From NCBI GenBank assembly GCA_964614095.1, contig CAZTJO010000010.1, positions 1-57,864 on the forward strand: 57,864 nucleotides of DNA. The letters run 5' to 3'. Source of the DNA: CAZWKX01 sp964614095. Its GTDB lineage: Bacteria; Actinomycetota; Acidimicrobiia; Spongiisociales; UBA11373. The notes beneath the pieces were generated by a model. That model was not told the origin of the DNA. It did no database searches and saw only the letters and a list, made by a program, of their open reading frames with translations. The translations under genes and the position numbers were made by a program. Below, piece by piece: positions 1-9,204 of the stretch. The first letter of the stretch is position 1. Every line of letters starts with the position of its first letter.

Positions 1-8
1 CGGCGACG

Positions 9-80
9 TGGGCGCTACTGGGATCGAACCAGTGACCTCTGCCGTGTGAAGGCAGCGCTCTCCCGCTGAGCTAAGCGCCC
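9..80 (-). tRNA. tRNA-Val (anticodon CAC)
   Basis: On the minus strand this folds into a full cloverleaf of 72 nt. The 7-bp acceptor stem pairs GGGCGCT with AGCGCCC and the discriminator is A. The anticodon stem CTGCC/GGCAG encloses the loop TTCACAC, so the anticodon is CAC, reading GUG valine codons. The T arm carries GGTTCGATCC. No CCA is encoded in the window. A second valine tRNA (GAC) with an almost identical acceptor stem lies at 33697-33768. Confidence 0.96.
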
Positions 81-122
81 GAGGGCACCCGAGTGTAGCA
101 ATGGGCTGCCTAGGCTCCAGGC

Positions 123-476
123 GTGCGCAGAGCACAGTTTGAGAGGGTTGTCGACGAGGCCCTGGAGGGCCTCCCGGGGTGGGTTGTCGACGCCGTGGAG
201 AACCTCCACGTTGTGGTCGAAGACTGGCCCACAGCGGACCAAGACCCGCAAAACGACGGAATCCTCGGCATCTACGAGGGGGTCTCACTCCTGGACCGCG
301 GCGTCGATTACTCCGGGTTCCTTCCCGACCGCATCGTCATTTTCATGAGACCGCACCTGGAACTCGGCCTCTCCCGCAACGAGCTGCGCCGGGAGATCCG
401 CAAGACGGTGCTTCACGAGGTGGCCCACCACCTGGGCATCGACGACGAGCGGCTCGCCGAACTCGGCTGGGACTGA
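123..476 (+). CDS. small zincin-like metallopeptidase family protein
   Basis: This 117-residue protein ends with a short zinc-protease motif, HEVAHHLGIDDERL, at about residues 98-111. It matches the HExxH...D pattern of the 'metallopeptidase family protein' (DUF1025, minigluzincin-like) group common in actinobacteria, where a single small domain of about 115-130 residues is usual. No signal peptide or membrane segment is visible, so it is probably cytoplasmic. The start is GTG at 123, 43 nt past the minus-strand tRNA, and only a weak ribosome-binding site is seen. Its substrate is not known. Confidence 0.85.
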   Translation: MRRAQFERVVDEALEGLPGWVVDAVENLHVVVEDWPTADQDPQNDGILGIYEGVSLLDRGVDYSGFLPDRIVIFMRPHLELGLSRNELRREIRKTVLHEVAHHLGIDDERLAELGWD

Positions 477-501
477 TTCAAGGGACCGCCCCAACCGACC
501 G

Positions 502-717
502 ATGTCCTCCCCCATGGCAGAGGAACACGTCCAGGATCCGTACCGGTCCTGCGAGGAGCACTGCAACCACGACCTCGGCCGTGGAGCGCTCATCAGCGAG
601 CTGCTCACCGGCGACGGCCCTTATCCACCCGCCTACCTCATCGCCAGCCTGACCCCGCCGCGTGACCAGCTCTTCGACAACGACCTGGAGTCTCTGGCGG
701 AAGAGGCCACAGTCTGA
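502..717 (+). CDS. small hypothetical protein
   Basis: This 71-residue acidic reading frame lies 25 nt after the zincin gene. Third codon positions are almost all G or C, as expected for real coding sequence here. No domain is recognised; three cysteine/histidine-containing residues cluster near the N terminus (CEEHCNHD). ATG at 502 and ATG at 514 are both possible starts, and neither has a clear ribosome-binding site. The gene ends 8 nt before the 3' end of the convergent esterase gene. Real expression is uncertain. Confidence 0.5.
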   Translation: MSSPMAEEHVQDPYRSCEEHCNHDLGRGALISELLTGDGPYPPAYLIASLTPPRDQLFDNDLESLAEEATV

Positions 718-724
718 CCGCCGG

Positions 725-1615
725 TCAGCGCCTCAGCACACCTTCGATGAACCCTCCGACCCGTGCCAAAGCGCGTCGCGCCTGGGTGTGGAAAGGCACC
801 GACGCCTGGAACACGTGGCCGGCCCCCGACCACTCCTCGAACTGAACGTCGACACCGGCCTGCTCTGCCTTCTCGGCCAGACCGCGGGCGTCGTCGAAAA
901 GCATCTCCTCGGAGCCCACCTGTATCAGCAGCGGCGGCAGGCCGGAGAGATCGGCGTACCGCGGCGAAGCCAGCGGGTGGCGAACATCGGCGCCGGCCAG
1001 ATACAGATCTGCACAGAAGCGCAGGCCGGGAAGATCGAGCACAACGTCGCGTTCGGCCCGCTCCGTCACCGACTCCCCTCTCATGGTCAGGTCGGTCCAT
1101 GGAGACAGCAAGAACGCTCCTGCCGGCAGCGGCACACGCAGGTCCCGAAGAAAGGTGAGCACCGATACCGCCAACCCGCCGCCGGCAGAATCTCCCCCGA
1201 TCACCGTCCGCGCCGGGTCGGCGCCCTCACTGAGCAGCCAGCGGTAGGCGGCAACCGCATCGTCGACCGCGGCGGGGAAAGGGTGCTCCGGACCCAGGCG
1301 GTAATCCAGAGCGAGAACCCGGCAGGCACCCGCACGTGACAGCCGAGAAGTCAGATTGCGGCGTTCCTGCGCCGACCCGTATAGATAGCCGCCTCCATGT
1401 AAGAACAGGATGGTCCCCGTCGCCTCCAGCTTTGGCGCCACCACCCATTCTCCGGCAACACCAACAGCCTCGACACGTTCAAAAGAGGAGCCCCGGAGAG
1501 GTGGAGGACGCCACGTCTTCTGCCGCAGCCTGCGCTGCTCGGGGAAAGGCAGCTCGTGGCTGGGAGTGCGACGCGCCCGGTACCAGAGATAGGCACGAGT
1601 GGCGAGGCGGCTCAT
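725..1615 (-). CDS. alpha/beta hydrolase of the hormone-sensitive-lipase family (esterase)
   Basis: This 296-residue protein has the HSL-family oxyanion motif HGGG (about residue 74) followed by the nucleophile elbow GDSAGG (about residue 141). An acidic residue in the GSEEMLFDD segment and the GAGHVFQ histidine near the C terminus complete the catalytic triad. The family hydrolyses short-chain acyl esters or lactones in the cytoplasm; the natural substrate cannot be told from sequence. No signal peptide is seen. The gene lies 18 nt downstream of the thioredoxin/NHL lipoprotein gene on the same strand, so it may be co-transcribed with it and with the acyl-CoA ligase. Confidence 0.9.
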   Translation of the reverse strand: MSRLATRAYLWYRARRTPSHELPFPEQRRLRQKTWRPPPLRGSSFERVEAVGVAGEWVVAPKLEATGTILFLHGGGYLYGSAQERRNLTSRLSRAGACRVLALDYRLGPEHPFPAAVDDAVAAYRWLLSEGADPARTVIGGDSAGGGLAVSVLTFLRDLRVPLPAGAFLLSPWTDLTMRGESVTERAERDVVLDLPGLRFCADLYLAGADVRHPLASPRYADLSGLPPLLIQVGSEEMLFDDARGLAEKAEQAGVDVQFEEWSGAGHVFQASVPFHTQARRALARVGGFIEGVLRR

Positions 1616-1633
1616 GTCGAGCCAGGCTAGCGA

Positions 1634-3655
1634 TCAGGGAAACGCTGGCACGAAGTGGGACACGGTTACCGAGTCGGTCCCTCCGGGACCCACTTCGACG
1701 GGGATCTCGAACCGCACCTCGTCGATGAGGCAGAGCGACTCGGCCTCGGTGGTGCAGTAGTAGATGGTGACGTCACCAACCACGGTGCCTTCGCCGGGGG
1801 CGAGGGTGACCGGCACCTCAATCGGGAACTCAGGGGCAACAAGCGAGACCTCGGCGCCGGCGCCGAAGTCGGCGACACCCTCGGAGCGCCACCGCATGGA
1901 GAAGGGAGCCAGATCGTTCACCTTATGTCCGGGAGGAAACTCGATCTCAACCAGGATCGTGGCCTCGCCCGCGGCCAGCTGCACCGTTTCGGCCGTCACC
2001 ACGGTGCCGTTGTAGTCGTCGTCCGCGGCAACAAACCGCTCCACTCCGTACAACACGAGTGTGGAGGTTTCGCCGGTGGCGAGAGCGATCACCCGCACCG
2101 CGTGGTTGTTGGTGTCGGCGACGTAGAGCTTGCCGTTGGCGGCATCAAGGCCCCCAGGCTCGTAGAAGAGGGCGTCGGCACCGTCGCGCCATCCGGCCTC
2201 GCCGCCGAGGAAGGTCTCCGTCGCCCCGCTGTCTGGGTCGATGCGCTTGATCTTGTTGTTGTAGGTGTCGGCGACGTAGACATAACCTCCGTCGACCACA
2301 ACGCCCAGCGGATGCTGGAAGCGGGCTTCGGTGCCCAGCCCGTCAGCATCACCAAAGGCAAAGAGACCATTGCCGCTGCCGGCCAGAAGCCCGACGTCGC
2401 CCCCGATATCGAGGTAACGAATGGTGCTCGACTCGGAATCGGCGAAGAACAGCCGCTCGCCGAGCAGAGCAAGGCCCGACGGCTGCGCCAGCTGCGCCGT
2501 TCCGGCGTCGCCGTTCACCACCCCCTCCAAGCCGCTGCCGGCCGCGGGGAGGGCAAGATCCGCATCGAGCTGGAGGGCCCAGACCTGGTGCGACCCGGCC
2601 ATGGCAACGTAGAGAGTGTCGCCGTCGAGGAGCAGATCCCACGGCGAGTTCAGCTCCACGTCCTCCAGGGTGCCCGCCGACGGCGGGTACGACCGCGCCT
2701 GCTCGCCGGTGCCGGCCAATGTGGTGACCAGGCCGGATTCCAGGTCGACCTTCCGCACCGCGTGATTACCCAGATCGGCGACATACAGCAGGGTCCCATC
2801 GGCAGAGAGTGCCATGCCTTGGGGCTGATCGAACCCGGCTTCGGCAAGCCCGCCGTCGCCGAATCCCCGGTTTCCGCTGCCTATCACCTGTGTCACCTCT
2901 CCCGACTCCAGGTCGGCGACCACGATGCGATGGTGGTTGGTGTCGGCGACAAACAGCCGCCCTCCTGCGGCGTCGGCGAGAACCTTGCCCGGGAAGGAGA
3001 GGACCGAGTCGGCAAGGGGCTCAAGATTCAGATCCAGCGGTGACCGATCGATGAGGCCAAGCTGATCGAACTCCTCGATGAGGCTGTCGATGACCGGCTT
3101 GACCACGTCGTAGACGCCCTCCCCGCTGTGCCCGCCGACGATGTTGCCGGCAGGGTCGACCAGCATGATGGTGGGCCACGCCCTCGCCCCCCAGGCGTTC
3201 CACACCTGGAAGTCGCTGTCGTTGACCACGGGGTGCTCGATGCCGTAGCGGAGCACCACCTGCCGAATGTTCTCGGTGGATCCTTCGTTGTCGAACTTCG
3301 CCGAGTGCACCCCGATGACCACCAGCTCGTCGGCGTACTCCTCTTCGAGGCGCATCAGGTCGGGAATGATGTGAATGCAGTTGATGCAGCCGTACGTCCA
3401 GAAATCGAGCAGCACCACCTTGCCCCGCAGCTCGGCAAACGAGAGCGGCCGGTCGACGTTGATCCAGTCGAGACCGTCGGGGAATTCGGGGGCGGCGCTC
3501 GCCCCCGGGCTGGTACTGCCGCTGATGATGCCTTCGGTGGTGCTCACAATGTCCTCGGTGCTGCCGGCGCCGCCCTCGCCGCTGCACGCGGCAACGAGCA
3601 GGACAAAGGCGGTGAAAGCAAGGATTCGTCTCACGGTGGTTACAACCATCACCAC
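1634..3655 (-). CDS. lipoprotein with thioredoxin-like domain and NHL-repeat propeller
   Basis: The protein starts with a lipoprotein signal (hydrophobic stretch ending LVAAC) and a low-complexity linker. A TlpA/AhpC-type thioredoxin domain follows at about residues 55-195, with the redox pair in YGCINC. Five or six NHL-type propeller blades follow (recurrent VADTxNHxI/VYVADTYNNKIKRID units), then a C-terminal beta-rich domain of about 100 residues. The order resembles NHLRC2-type proteins. It probably sits on the outer face of the membrane and acts in thiol-disulfide chemistry or protein binding. It starts 14 nt after the fadD stop, so the two are probably co-transcribed. Starts at 3655 and 3649 are both plausible. 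Confidence 0.88.
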   Translation of the reverse strand: MVMVVTTVRRILAFTAFVLLVAACSGEGGAGSTEDIVSTTEGIISGSTSPGASAAPEFPDGLDWINVDRPLSFAELRGKVVLLDFWTYGCINCIHIIPDLMRLEEEYADELVVIGVHSAKFDNEGSTENIRQVVLRYGIEHPVVNDSDFQVWNAWGARAWPTIMLVDPAGNIVGGHSGEGVYDVVKPVIDSLIEEFDQLGLIDRSPLDLNLEPLADSVLSFPGKVLADAAGGRLFVADTNHHRIVVADLESGEVTQVIGSGNRGFGDGGLAEAGFDQPQGMALSADGTLLYVADLGNHAVRKVDLESGLVTTLAGTGEQARSYPPSAGTLEDVELNSPWDLLLDGDTLYVAMAGSHQVWALQLDADLALPAAGSGLEGVVNGDAGTAQLAQPSGLALLGERLFFADSESSTIRYLDIGGDVGLLAGSGNGLFAFGDADGLGTEARFQHPLGVVVDGGYVYVADTYNNKIKRIDPDSGATETFLGGEAGWRDGADALFYEPGGLDAANGKLYVADTNNHAVRVIALATGETSTLVLYGVERFVAADDDYNGTVVTAETVQLAAGEATILVEIEFPPGHKVNDLAPFSMRWRSEGVADFGAGAEVSLVAPEFPIEVPVTLAPGEGTVVGDVTIYYCTTEAESLCLIDEVRFEIPVEVGPGGTDSVTVSHFVPAFP

Positions 3656-3669
3656 AGTGAAAACGTTCC

Positions 3670-5442
3670 CTAGAGGTACATCGATTCGATCTCGGCGGAG
3701 AAGTGGCGGGCGACAATATCCCGGCGCACCTTGAGCGTGCCGGTGATCTCGCCGTGCTCGATGGTGAGGTCACGAGGCAGGATGGTGAACTTCTTGATCT
3801 GCTCGGAACGAGCCACCAGCGTGTTCACTTCGTCGACGGTGCGCTCGATCTCGGAGAAGACCTCGGCGCATTCGTGAGGAGGCTCGGTGATACCCCGCTC
3901 TGCGGCAAAGTCGGCAACGGCCTCAGCATCGAGAGCGATCAGCGCGGTCAGGTACTTGCGGCGATCGCCGATGACCACAACCTCCGACACCAGGGGATTC
4001 TGCTTGATGCCGCCTTCCAGGACCTTGGGAGCCACATTGTGGCCTCCGGCGGTGATGATGATGTCCTTTTTGCGTCCGGTGACCGACAGGAAACCGTCGT
4101 CGCCAAGTTCGCCGAGATCCCCCGAGTGCAGCCAGCCGTCCACGAGGGCACTCTCGGTGGCCTCAGGATCCTTGTAGTACCCGGCAAAGACGTTGCCGCC
4201 GCGCAGCAGAATCTCACCGTCGGCGGCTATCTTCACCTCGGCTTCTGGATACGGAGGACCCACCTTGCCAAAGCGAGCGTTGCCGGGGCGGCTGAAAGTA
4301 GTGGGGCCGCTGCCCTCCGATTGGCCGTAGACCTCGAGGATCTGCAGTCCAAACCCGGAAAAGAACTTGAGCACCGCGGCGTCAATCGGAGCCGCCGCCA
4401 CCAGCGTGATCTGGGCCTCATCCAGTCCCAGCGCCGCCCTCACCTTGGAGAGCACCAAATGGTCGGCCAGCGCCCACTGCGCCTTCAGCCGGCCCGTCGG
4501 CTTCTTCCCGTAGTTGCGCAAGGTGATCACCTGTCGGCCCACCCCCGTGGCCCAGGCGGCGAGCCGGGCCTTCAGCGGGCTCGCCTCGGCGAGTATGCCC
4601 TTGACCCCGGCCTCGAACTTCTCCCATACCCGGGGCACGGCAAAAAAGATGGTGGGGCGCACCTCCTTGAGATTGTCGGGAAGGGCCGGGATCGACTCGG
4701 CGAACCACACCGAGTAGCCAAAGGTGATGGCTCCGTGGATGGTGAACATCTGCTCGGCGATGTGGCTGAGCGGTAGGTAGGAGACCAGCCGATCGTCGGG
4801 ACCGAGATCAAAGATGACTCCGGCACGGTCGGCGGTCCAGGTGAGATTGTTGTGGGTGAGCATCACCCCCTTGGGAGCACCGGTGGTGCCGGAGGTGTAG
4901 ATGAGAGTGGCCACATCGTCGGGCTCCAGCGACTCGATCCGACGGGTGAACTCCGCGTCGGCAACCCCGTCGCCGCCGGCGAGGAACTCCTCCCAGGTGA
5001 GGATTCCCAGATCATCGACGGCCTCATTCCCCCGCATGGTCACGATGTAGCGAAGGTGGGGAAGGTCGTCTCGAACCGAAAGCACCTTGTCGAGCTGTTC
5101 ACGATTCTCGACCAGGATCAGCGGGACCTCGGAGTGACCGGCGATGTAGAGGATCTCGTGAGGCGAGCTGGTTGCATAGATGCCGATGGGCGCACCGCCG
5201 ACGGCCATACACGCCAGATCGAGGATGACCCACTCCGGACGATTGAAGCCCAGAATGGCCACATGGCTCTCCGGCTCGAGGCCTAATCCGATGAGCGCCT
5301 TTCCCGCCTGCACCATACGGTCTGCGTACCCGCTCCACGACACCGTCTGGTAGCGCCCGTCCACTTTCTCCGCATAGGCGGGACTGGATGTGTAGAGCTC
5401 GGCGTTGCGCAAGAGCCGAGAAGGAATCGTGTCGGCAGCCAC
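3670..5442 (-). CDS. AMP-dependent long-chain fatty acyl-CoA ligase (FadD15-like)
   Basis: This 590-residue member of the ANL adenylating superfamily activates a fatty acid as acyl-AMP and then as acyl-CoA. The P-loop-like motif LIYTSGTTGAPKG lies at about residue 190. The adenylate-binding YGQSEG segment, the hinge region around SGDLGELGDDGF and the C-terminal catalytic lysine region (GEITGTLKVRR) are all present. The length and the N-terminal VDGRYQTVSWSGY segment fit the long-chain (FadD15/AMP-forming) branch. No membrane anchor is seen. It is the first gene of a probable operon with the NHL lipoprotein and the esterase. Confidence 0.92.
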   Translation of the reverse strand: MAADTIPSRLLRNAELYTSSPAYAEKVDGRYQTVSWSGYADRMVQAGKALIGLGLEPESHVAILGFNRPEWVILDLACMAVGGAPIGIYATSSPHEILYIAGHSEVPLILVENREQLDKVLSVRDDLPHLRYIVTMRGNEAVDDLGILTWEEFLAGGDGVADAEFTRRIESLEPDDVATLIYTSGTTGAPKGVMLTHNNLTWTADRAGVIFDLGPDDRLVSYLPLSHIAEQMFTIHGAITFGYSVWFAESIPALPDNLKEVRPTIFFAVPRVWEKFEAGVKGILAEASPLKARLAAWATGVGRQVITLRNYGKKPTGRLKAQWALADHLVLSKVRAALGLDEAQITLVAAAPIDAAVLKFFSGFGLQILEVYGQSEGSGPTTFSRPGNARFGKVGPPYPEAEVKIAADGEILLRGGNVFAGYYKDPEATESALVDGWLHSGDLGELGDDGFLSVTGRKKDIIITAGGHNVAPKVLEGGIKQNPLVSEVVVIGDRRKYLTALIALDAEAVADFAAERGITEPPHECAEVFSEIERTVDEVNTLVARSEQIKKFTILPRDLTIEHGEITGTLKVRRDIVARHFSAEIESMYL

Positions 5443-5537
5443 AGGACCTCCCCCGTCAAGTCTGGGGCATCGTAGCCCGGCGACCGCGGGTCAGTCCCAC
5501 CGCAAAGGAGAGAAATACGGCCCGCGCCGCAGCACCG

Positions 5538-6983
5538 TCAATCGGAGATGTCGGTGGCCTCGTCCCAGATGAAGAGCGGCATGCCGACGTACAGATAGTC
5601 GGCTATGTATGTTGAGTCCCAAACCGTCAACCGCACACAACCGTGCGAAGCCGGATAGGGAGGCACCTCGTCGTAGCCATGCAGGGCGTAGAGGTCGGTG
5701 AACCCCCACGGATTGTGGATACACCAGCCGTAGAGCGCATCACAGCTCCACCCCCGGAAGAAGCTGTAGAGCCGGAACTCACCCCTGGGTGTTCTGCCGT
5801 AGGCGTAGGTGCTTGTGCGCACGCTGTAGTACGAGTACTCGCCGCCTGTTGACGTCGGGAAGGTCTGCAACACCTCGTTGCCTCTCACCAGGTAGATGAG
5901 CTGGTTTCCGATGTCGACTTCCAGCCGGTCCGGCTGATCGGGCCGATCCGGCACCGGGGGCAGCTCGAACTGTGACATGTAGTGGGAGTCCACGCTGTTC
6001 CACACGAACTCGGGATCCAGGCCCATGGCGTAGTGGAAGGCGAGCACGGCATAAGCGGTCTCCGCGCCGTATTCACCGTTGATCTCACTGCGGAACAGGC
6101 CCAGGTTGGCCAGCTCGGTTTGCAGCATGCGCACTTCAGCCCCGGAATCACCCTCGCTCAGGGCGCCGATGCCCCGAACCACCACCGGCTCCTCGCCGTC
6201 TCCCTCCAGATCACCGAAGTTGCCGGCAACAGGCACCATCCCGGTGGCGCCGAAGGTCATGAGCGTGCTCCACCCTCCTTCGCCCAGGTCGTGGTAGATG
6301 ACGAAACGGGCCGACCACGAGTAGTAGACGGCGAGCGTGTCCGACCCGTCGCCGTCCCAGTCGCCCGCCACGGGGACACCCGTGCCCACCTTCAGAGTGC
6401 CATCGGGTGTAGGCACACCTTCCAGAATCCCGCGCCTCACCGCGGCGACCTCATCGATGCCATCGCCATCAAAGTCGCCCATCACCAGCCGCTGCGCTTC
6501 GTCGGGCACAGAGGGTGGGACCGGCGCATCTCGGGTGAATCCGGGCACCCTGCCCACGCTGTCTTGCGAGTAGAGATGACCGCCGACGGCCACGTAGACA
6601 CTGTCGATCCCGTCACCATCGAGGTCACCCGCCACCGGCAGCCCATTCCCCAGCAGGCGATAGATCTCATCCTCCTGTCCGGTATCGAAACGCAAGCGGA
6701 CTCTGCCGTCGCTGCGCCGGTACAGGGCCGCGGTGTCGAAACCGTCGCCATCCCAATCCCCCATCAGCGGCACCTCGCTCGAACTGCCGAAACGGAAGGA
6801 GGTGATCTCACCCTCGGCGCTGCGCAGGTACCACATGCCGGTGGACGGGTCGTAGGCGCCAAGGGAATGCTCTCCGCCGGCGATTCCGGCCTGGGCTCGA
6901 GGAGCATCGGCCCCCACCAGAGAGACCGCCATGAGGAACAGGGACAACAACCCTGCCGCAGACCTCTTTGCCAATGGATTCAT
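5538..6983 (-). CDS. secreted L,D-transpeptidase with calcium-loop repeats and peptidoglycan-binding domain
   Basis: This 481-residue protein has an N-terminal signal peptide ending near DAPRAQA. Residues about 40-255 hold five repeats of the form DWDGDGxDT or DLDGDGIDS, which look like FG-GAP/VCBS-type calcium-binding loops. A peptidoglycan-binding fold (LSEGDSGAEVRMLQ...) follows, then a YkuD catalytic domain with ASHGCVRL, whose histidine and cysteine are the expected catalytic residues. The enzyme should form or remodel 3-3 cross-links or attach proteins to the wall outside the membrane. Having the repeats before the catalytic module is unusual. It is transcribed alone, 95 nt upstream of fadD. 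Confidence 0.9.
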   Translation of the reverse strand: MNPLAKRSAAGLLSLFLMAVSLVGADAPRAQAGIAGGEHSLGAYDPSTGMWYLRSAEGEITSFRFGSSSEVPLMGDWDGDGFDTAALYRRSDGRVRLRFDTGQEDEIYRLLGNGLPVAGDLDGDGIDSVYVAVGGHLYSQDSVGRVPGFTRDAPVPPSVPDEAQRLVMGDFDGDGIDEVAAVRRGILEGVPTPDGTLKVGTGVPVAGDWDGDGSDTLAVYYSWSARFVIYHDLGEGGWSTLMTFGATGMVPVAGNFGDLEGDGEEPVVVRGIGALSEGDSGAEVRMLQTELANLGLFRSEINGEYGAETAYAVLAFHYAMGLDPEFVWNSVDSHYMSQFELPPVPDRPDQPDRLEVDIGNQLIYLVRGNEVLQTFPTSTGGEYSYYSVRTSTYAYGRTPRGEFRLYSFFRGWSCDALYGWCIHNPWGFTDLYALHGYDEVPPYPASHGCVRLTVWDSTYIADYLYVGMPLFIWDEATDISD

Positions 6984-7430
6984 GCTCTCGAATCCCCCTC
7001 TGGAGAGAGCACCCTAGCTTCGGCGGCACGCGTGTTCCAGGGCTTTCTGGCCCGCCGCTGCGGAGCACCGCAGCATCCCACCCACCTATCAGCGTGCCGG
7101 TCGACGCCCCGGCAAGGAGCTCCGCCGACGGATTCCGGATGCATCCTGCGCGACAAAGGTGTTGAATGACGGATGTCGACCCGTGGAGGGGTCGATTGAA
7201 GGGTGAGGAGGGACAGGCCACTCTGGTGCCGTCCCCGGACCTGGACCGGCGCGATACCGCACCCATCCAGGGCCGGCAAAACTCGCCGAGGAAGGCAGGC
7301 GCAACGCGCTTGATGAAGCGCCACGCAGGTCGGCCCGGCGCAGCAGGATTCTCTCATCGCCTCCGCCGGCGCCTCGTACTGCAGCTGAGGCAGCCGAGGA
7401 AACGCCTTGCGGCCCCTCCGCGGGCGGCCT
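6984..7430. other. intergenic region without a supported gene
   Basis: This 447-nt stretch lies between the 3' end of the ygfK-like gene and the start of the L,D-transpeptidase gene. Reading frames through it are basic, low-complexity and unlike any family. A 7-bp perfect hairpin (TCGACCC/GGGTCGA, 7176-7195) is the only clear structure and could end transcription of the catabolic operon. I tested it for a c-di-AMP riboswitch by eye and did not find the conserved core. Confidence 0.6.
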
Positions 7431-9197
7431 CTAGGCGAGGTCTCCCGGTCGCAGCGGCAACCCTTCGAGCGCGTTCAGGGTGGCGGCGACACGATCCAGA
7501 TCAAGAGCGCCCGTCTCCGAGGCAGATACCGCGAAGCGATCCCTGCCTCGGCGCACCAGAAACGCCTGGCCCTGTGCCCCGGCAAAAGCATCACCATCGA
7601 TGTAGAGCCGAGGCTTCACCAAAAACGGAGATCCCCTCTCCGGACAGAAGGTGGTGCAGTTGCCGCAGTCGTTGCAGAGCTCGGCCAGGCAGTAGTACTG
7701 CCATTTCTCCTCGAGGCCGAGACCATCCGGAGTGGCCACGTGGAGCATGGCGTTGTTGGGGCACACGGTGACACACAGGTTGCAGGAGACGCAGTCCCAC
7801 ATGGCCAGATCACGATCGACCATCCGCAGGGGCTTGGCGGTGGACTCAAAATCGTATCGTCCGTCGCCGGCGGCCAGCTCGGCGGCGTAGGCGGCCGCGG
7901 CATCACGGTGGCCGGCGGCAACGGCCTCGCCATGCCGGTACCGAACCCAGGCGGGCACATCGGAGCAGCCGGCGCCCTCCATTGACTGGGTCACCGCCTT
8001 CAGCATGCCGGTCAGATTCCCGTAGCCGCCCGGTTTCAACAGGTTCGAGCACACCGTGACCGGGGTCAGCCCGAGGCCGACGGCAACGGCGACGTTGCCC
8101 CGATCGATACCTGCCGAGAACGACACCGGGATGGTGCCTCCCCCGGGCCCGAGGCGGAGCCGGCCGGGCAGAGCGCCGCCCAGCTTGTCCAGAAGCGTCA
8201 CCGCTAGCACATGCAGCGGCGCCCCCGAAAGGTACATCTCGGTCCCGGGCAAACGATCCTTGTGATTGCCCACAACCAACGTGTTGGTGAGCTTGATGCC
8301 GAAGCTGCGCTGCCGCGAGGCGGCGAAGCCGTCCAGGCTGTCGATCAGGGCAACGGCCTGGTCGAAGCCAAGGTCGGCGGCAAACGCCTCCGGATCCAGC
8401 CTGAGATCTTGATACCCCAGCCGGCGACGGAGAATCTCGTCCACCTCCTCATGGCCCAGCAGCGTCGGGTTCAGTTTCACCACCACGTCGAGGTTGTACG
8501 TCTCCATCAGATGGCGGGCGATGGCCTCGATCTCCTGCGGCGGGCATCCGTGGAACGTCGACACGGTGACGCTGCCGACCAGCCTCGAAATGATGTCCAC
8601 ATCGGCAGTGAACGGCGCCGGCACCAGCGTCCGCATCTCGTCGATCAGCGCCGACGCGTCCAGCAGGCCTTCGATGAACCGGGCAACGGCGCCCGAACGA
8701 ATACCGTCGAGGTCGTAGCCCACCGACATGTCGAAAACGTGCGGGCCGGGGGCACCGAGGACCGACCGCAGCGGTGGCCATTCCTTGAGCACGGCAAGCA
8801 TGACCCATGCCTTGACGTACTCCTCGAGGGATTGGGCCAGCTTCAGCTCCTGGCTCCACTCCACGTTGAACCCGATGGTCTCCATGTCGATACAGGGGCG
8901 CGCGATATCCAGTTCGTCGAGGATCTGCACCGTCTTCAGCTCGAAAGCACGGGCTCCGGCCAGCCATGCCAGCACGATATTGCCGGCCAGTTGGGTATGG
9001 GGGCCGGCGGCAGGCCCCAGCGGCGTGGCGGCCACGGCGGATCCCAGACGAACCGAGAGGTCGGGTTTGTCGTCGATGCGGAAGAACCGGCCGCTCGGCA
9101 TGTCGAAGATGCGGCCTCGGCTCTCCCACTCCTCGGCCACACGGCCGAGGAGCACGTTCAGCGGGTAGGGGTTCAGGGCAGGAACCGGCGCCGGCAC
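7431..9197 (-). CDS. YgfK-like iron-sulfur protein lacking the central flavoprotein domain
   Basis: Residues about 1-490 match the N-terminal half of YgfK ('putative selenate reductase' subunit), a dihydroorotate/glutamate-synthase-like barrel with PLGPAAGPHTQLAGNI, FELKTVQI and HGCPPQEIEAI. The C terminus carries two 4Fe-4S motifs, CVSCNLCVTVCP and CNDCGNCTTFCP. At 588 residues it is much shorter than the roughly 1030 of E. coli YgfK: the middle FAD/NAD(P)H (GltD-like) domain is absent and the barrel joins directly to the ferredoxin part. YgfK is linked to purine/urate use in gut bacteria. The GTG start, 7 nt after ssnA, makes it last in the operon. Electrons must come from an external partner (inference). 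Confidence 0.85.
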   Translation of the reverse strand: MPAPVPALNPYPLNVLLGRVAEEWESRGRIFDMPSGRFFRIDDKPDLSVRLGSAVAATPLGPAAGPHTQLAGNIVLAWLAGARAFELKTVQILDELDIARPCIDMETIGFNVEWSQELKLAQSLEEYVKAWVMLAVLKEWPPLRSVLGAPGPHVFDMSVGYDLDGIRSGAVARFIEGLLDASALIDEMRTLVPAPFTADVDIISRLVGSVTVSTFHGCPPQEIEAIARHLMETYNLDVVVKLNPTLLGHEEVDEILRRRLGYQDLRLDPEAFAADLGFDQAVALIDSLDGFAASRQRSFGIKLTNTLVVGNHKDRLPGTEMYLSGAPLHVLAVTLLDKLGGALPGRLRLGPGGGTIPVSFSAGIDRGNVAVAVGLGLTPVTVCSNLLKPGGYGNLTGMLKAVTQSMEGAGCSDVPAWVRYRHGEAVAAGHRDAAAAYAAELAAGDGRYDFESTAKPLRMVDRDLAMWDCVSCNLCVTVCPNNAMLHVATPDGLGLEEKWQYYCLAELCNDCGNCTTFCPERGSPFLVKPRLYIDGDAFAGAQGQAFLVRRGRDRFAVSASETGALDLDRVAATLNALEGLPLRPGDLA

Positions 9198-9204
9198 CGC
9201 GGCC

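Noticed and set aside
6984..7430. Possible c-di-AMP (ydaO-type) riboswitch upstream of the L,D-transpeptidase gene
   Set aside because: A short stretch resembling the 3' conserved segment is present on the minus strand, but the GGGGTGAA-type core and the 5' conserved element are missing.
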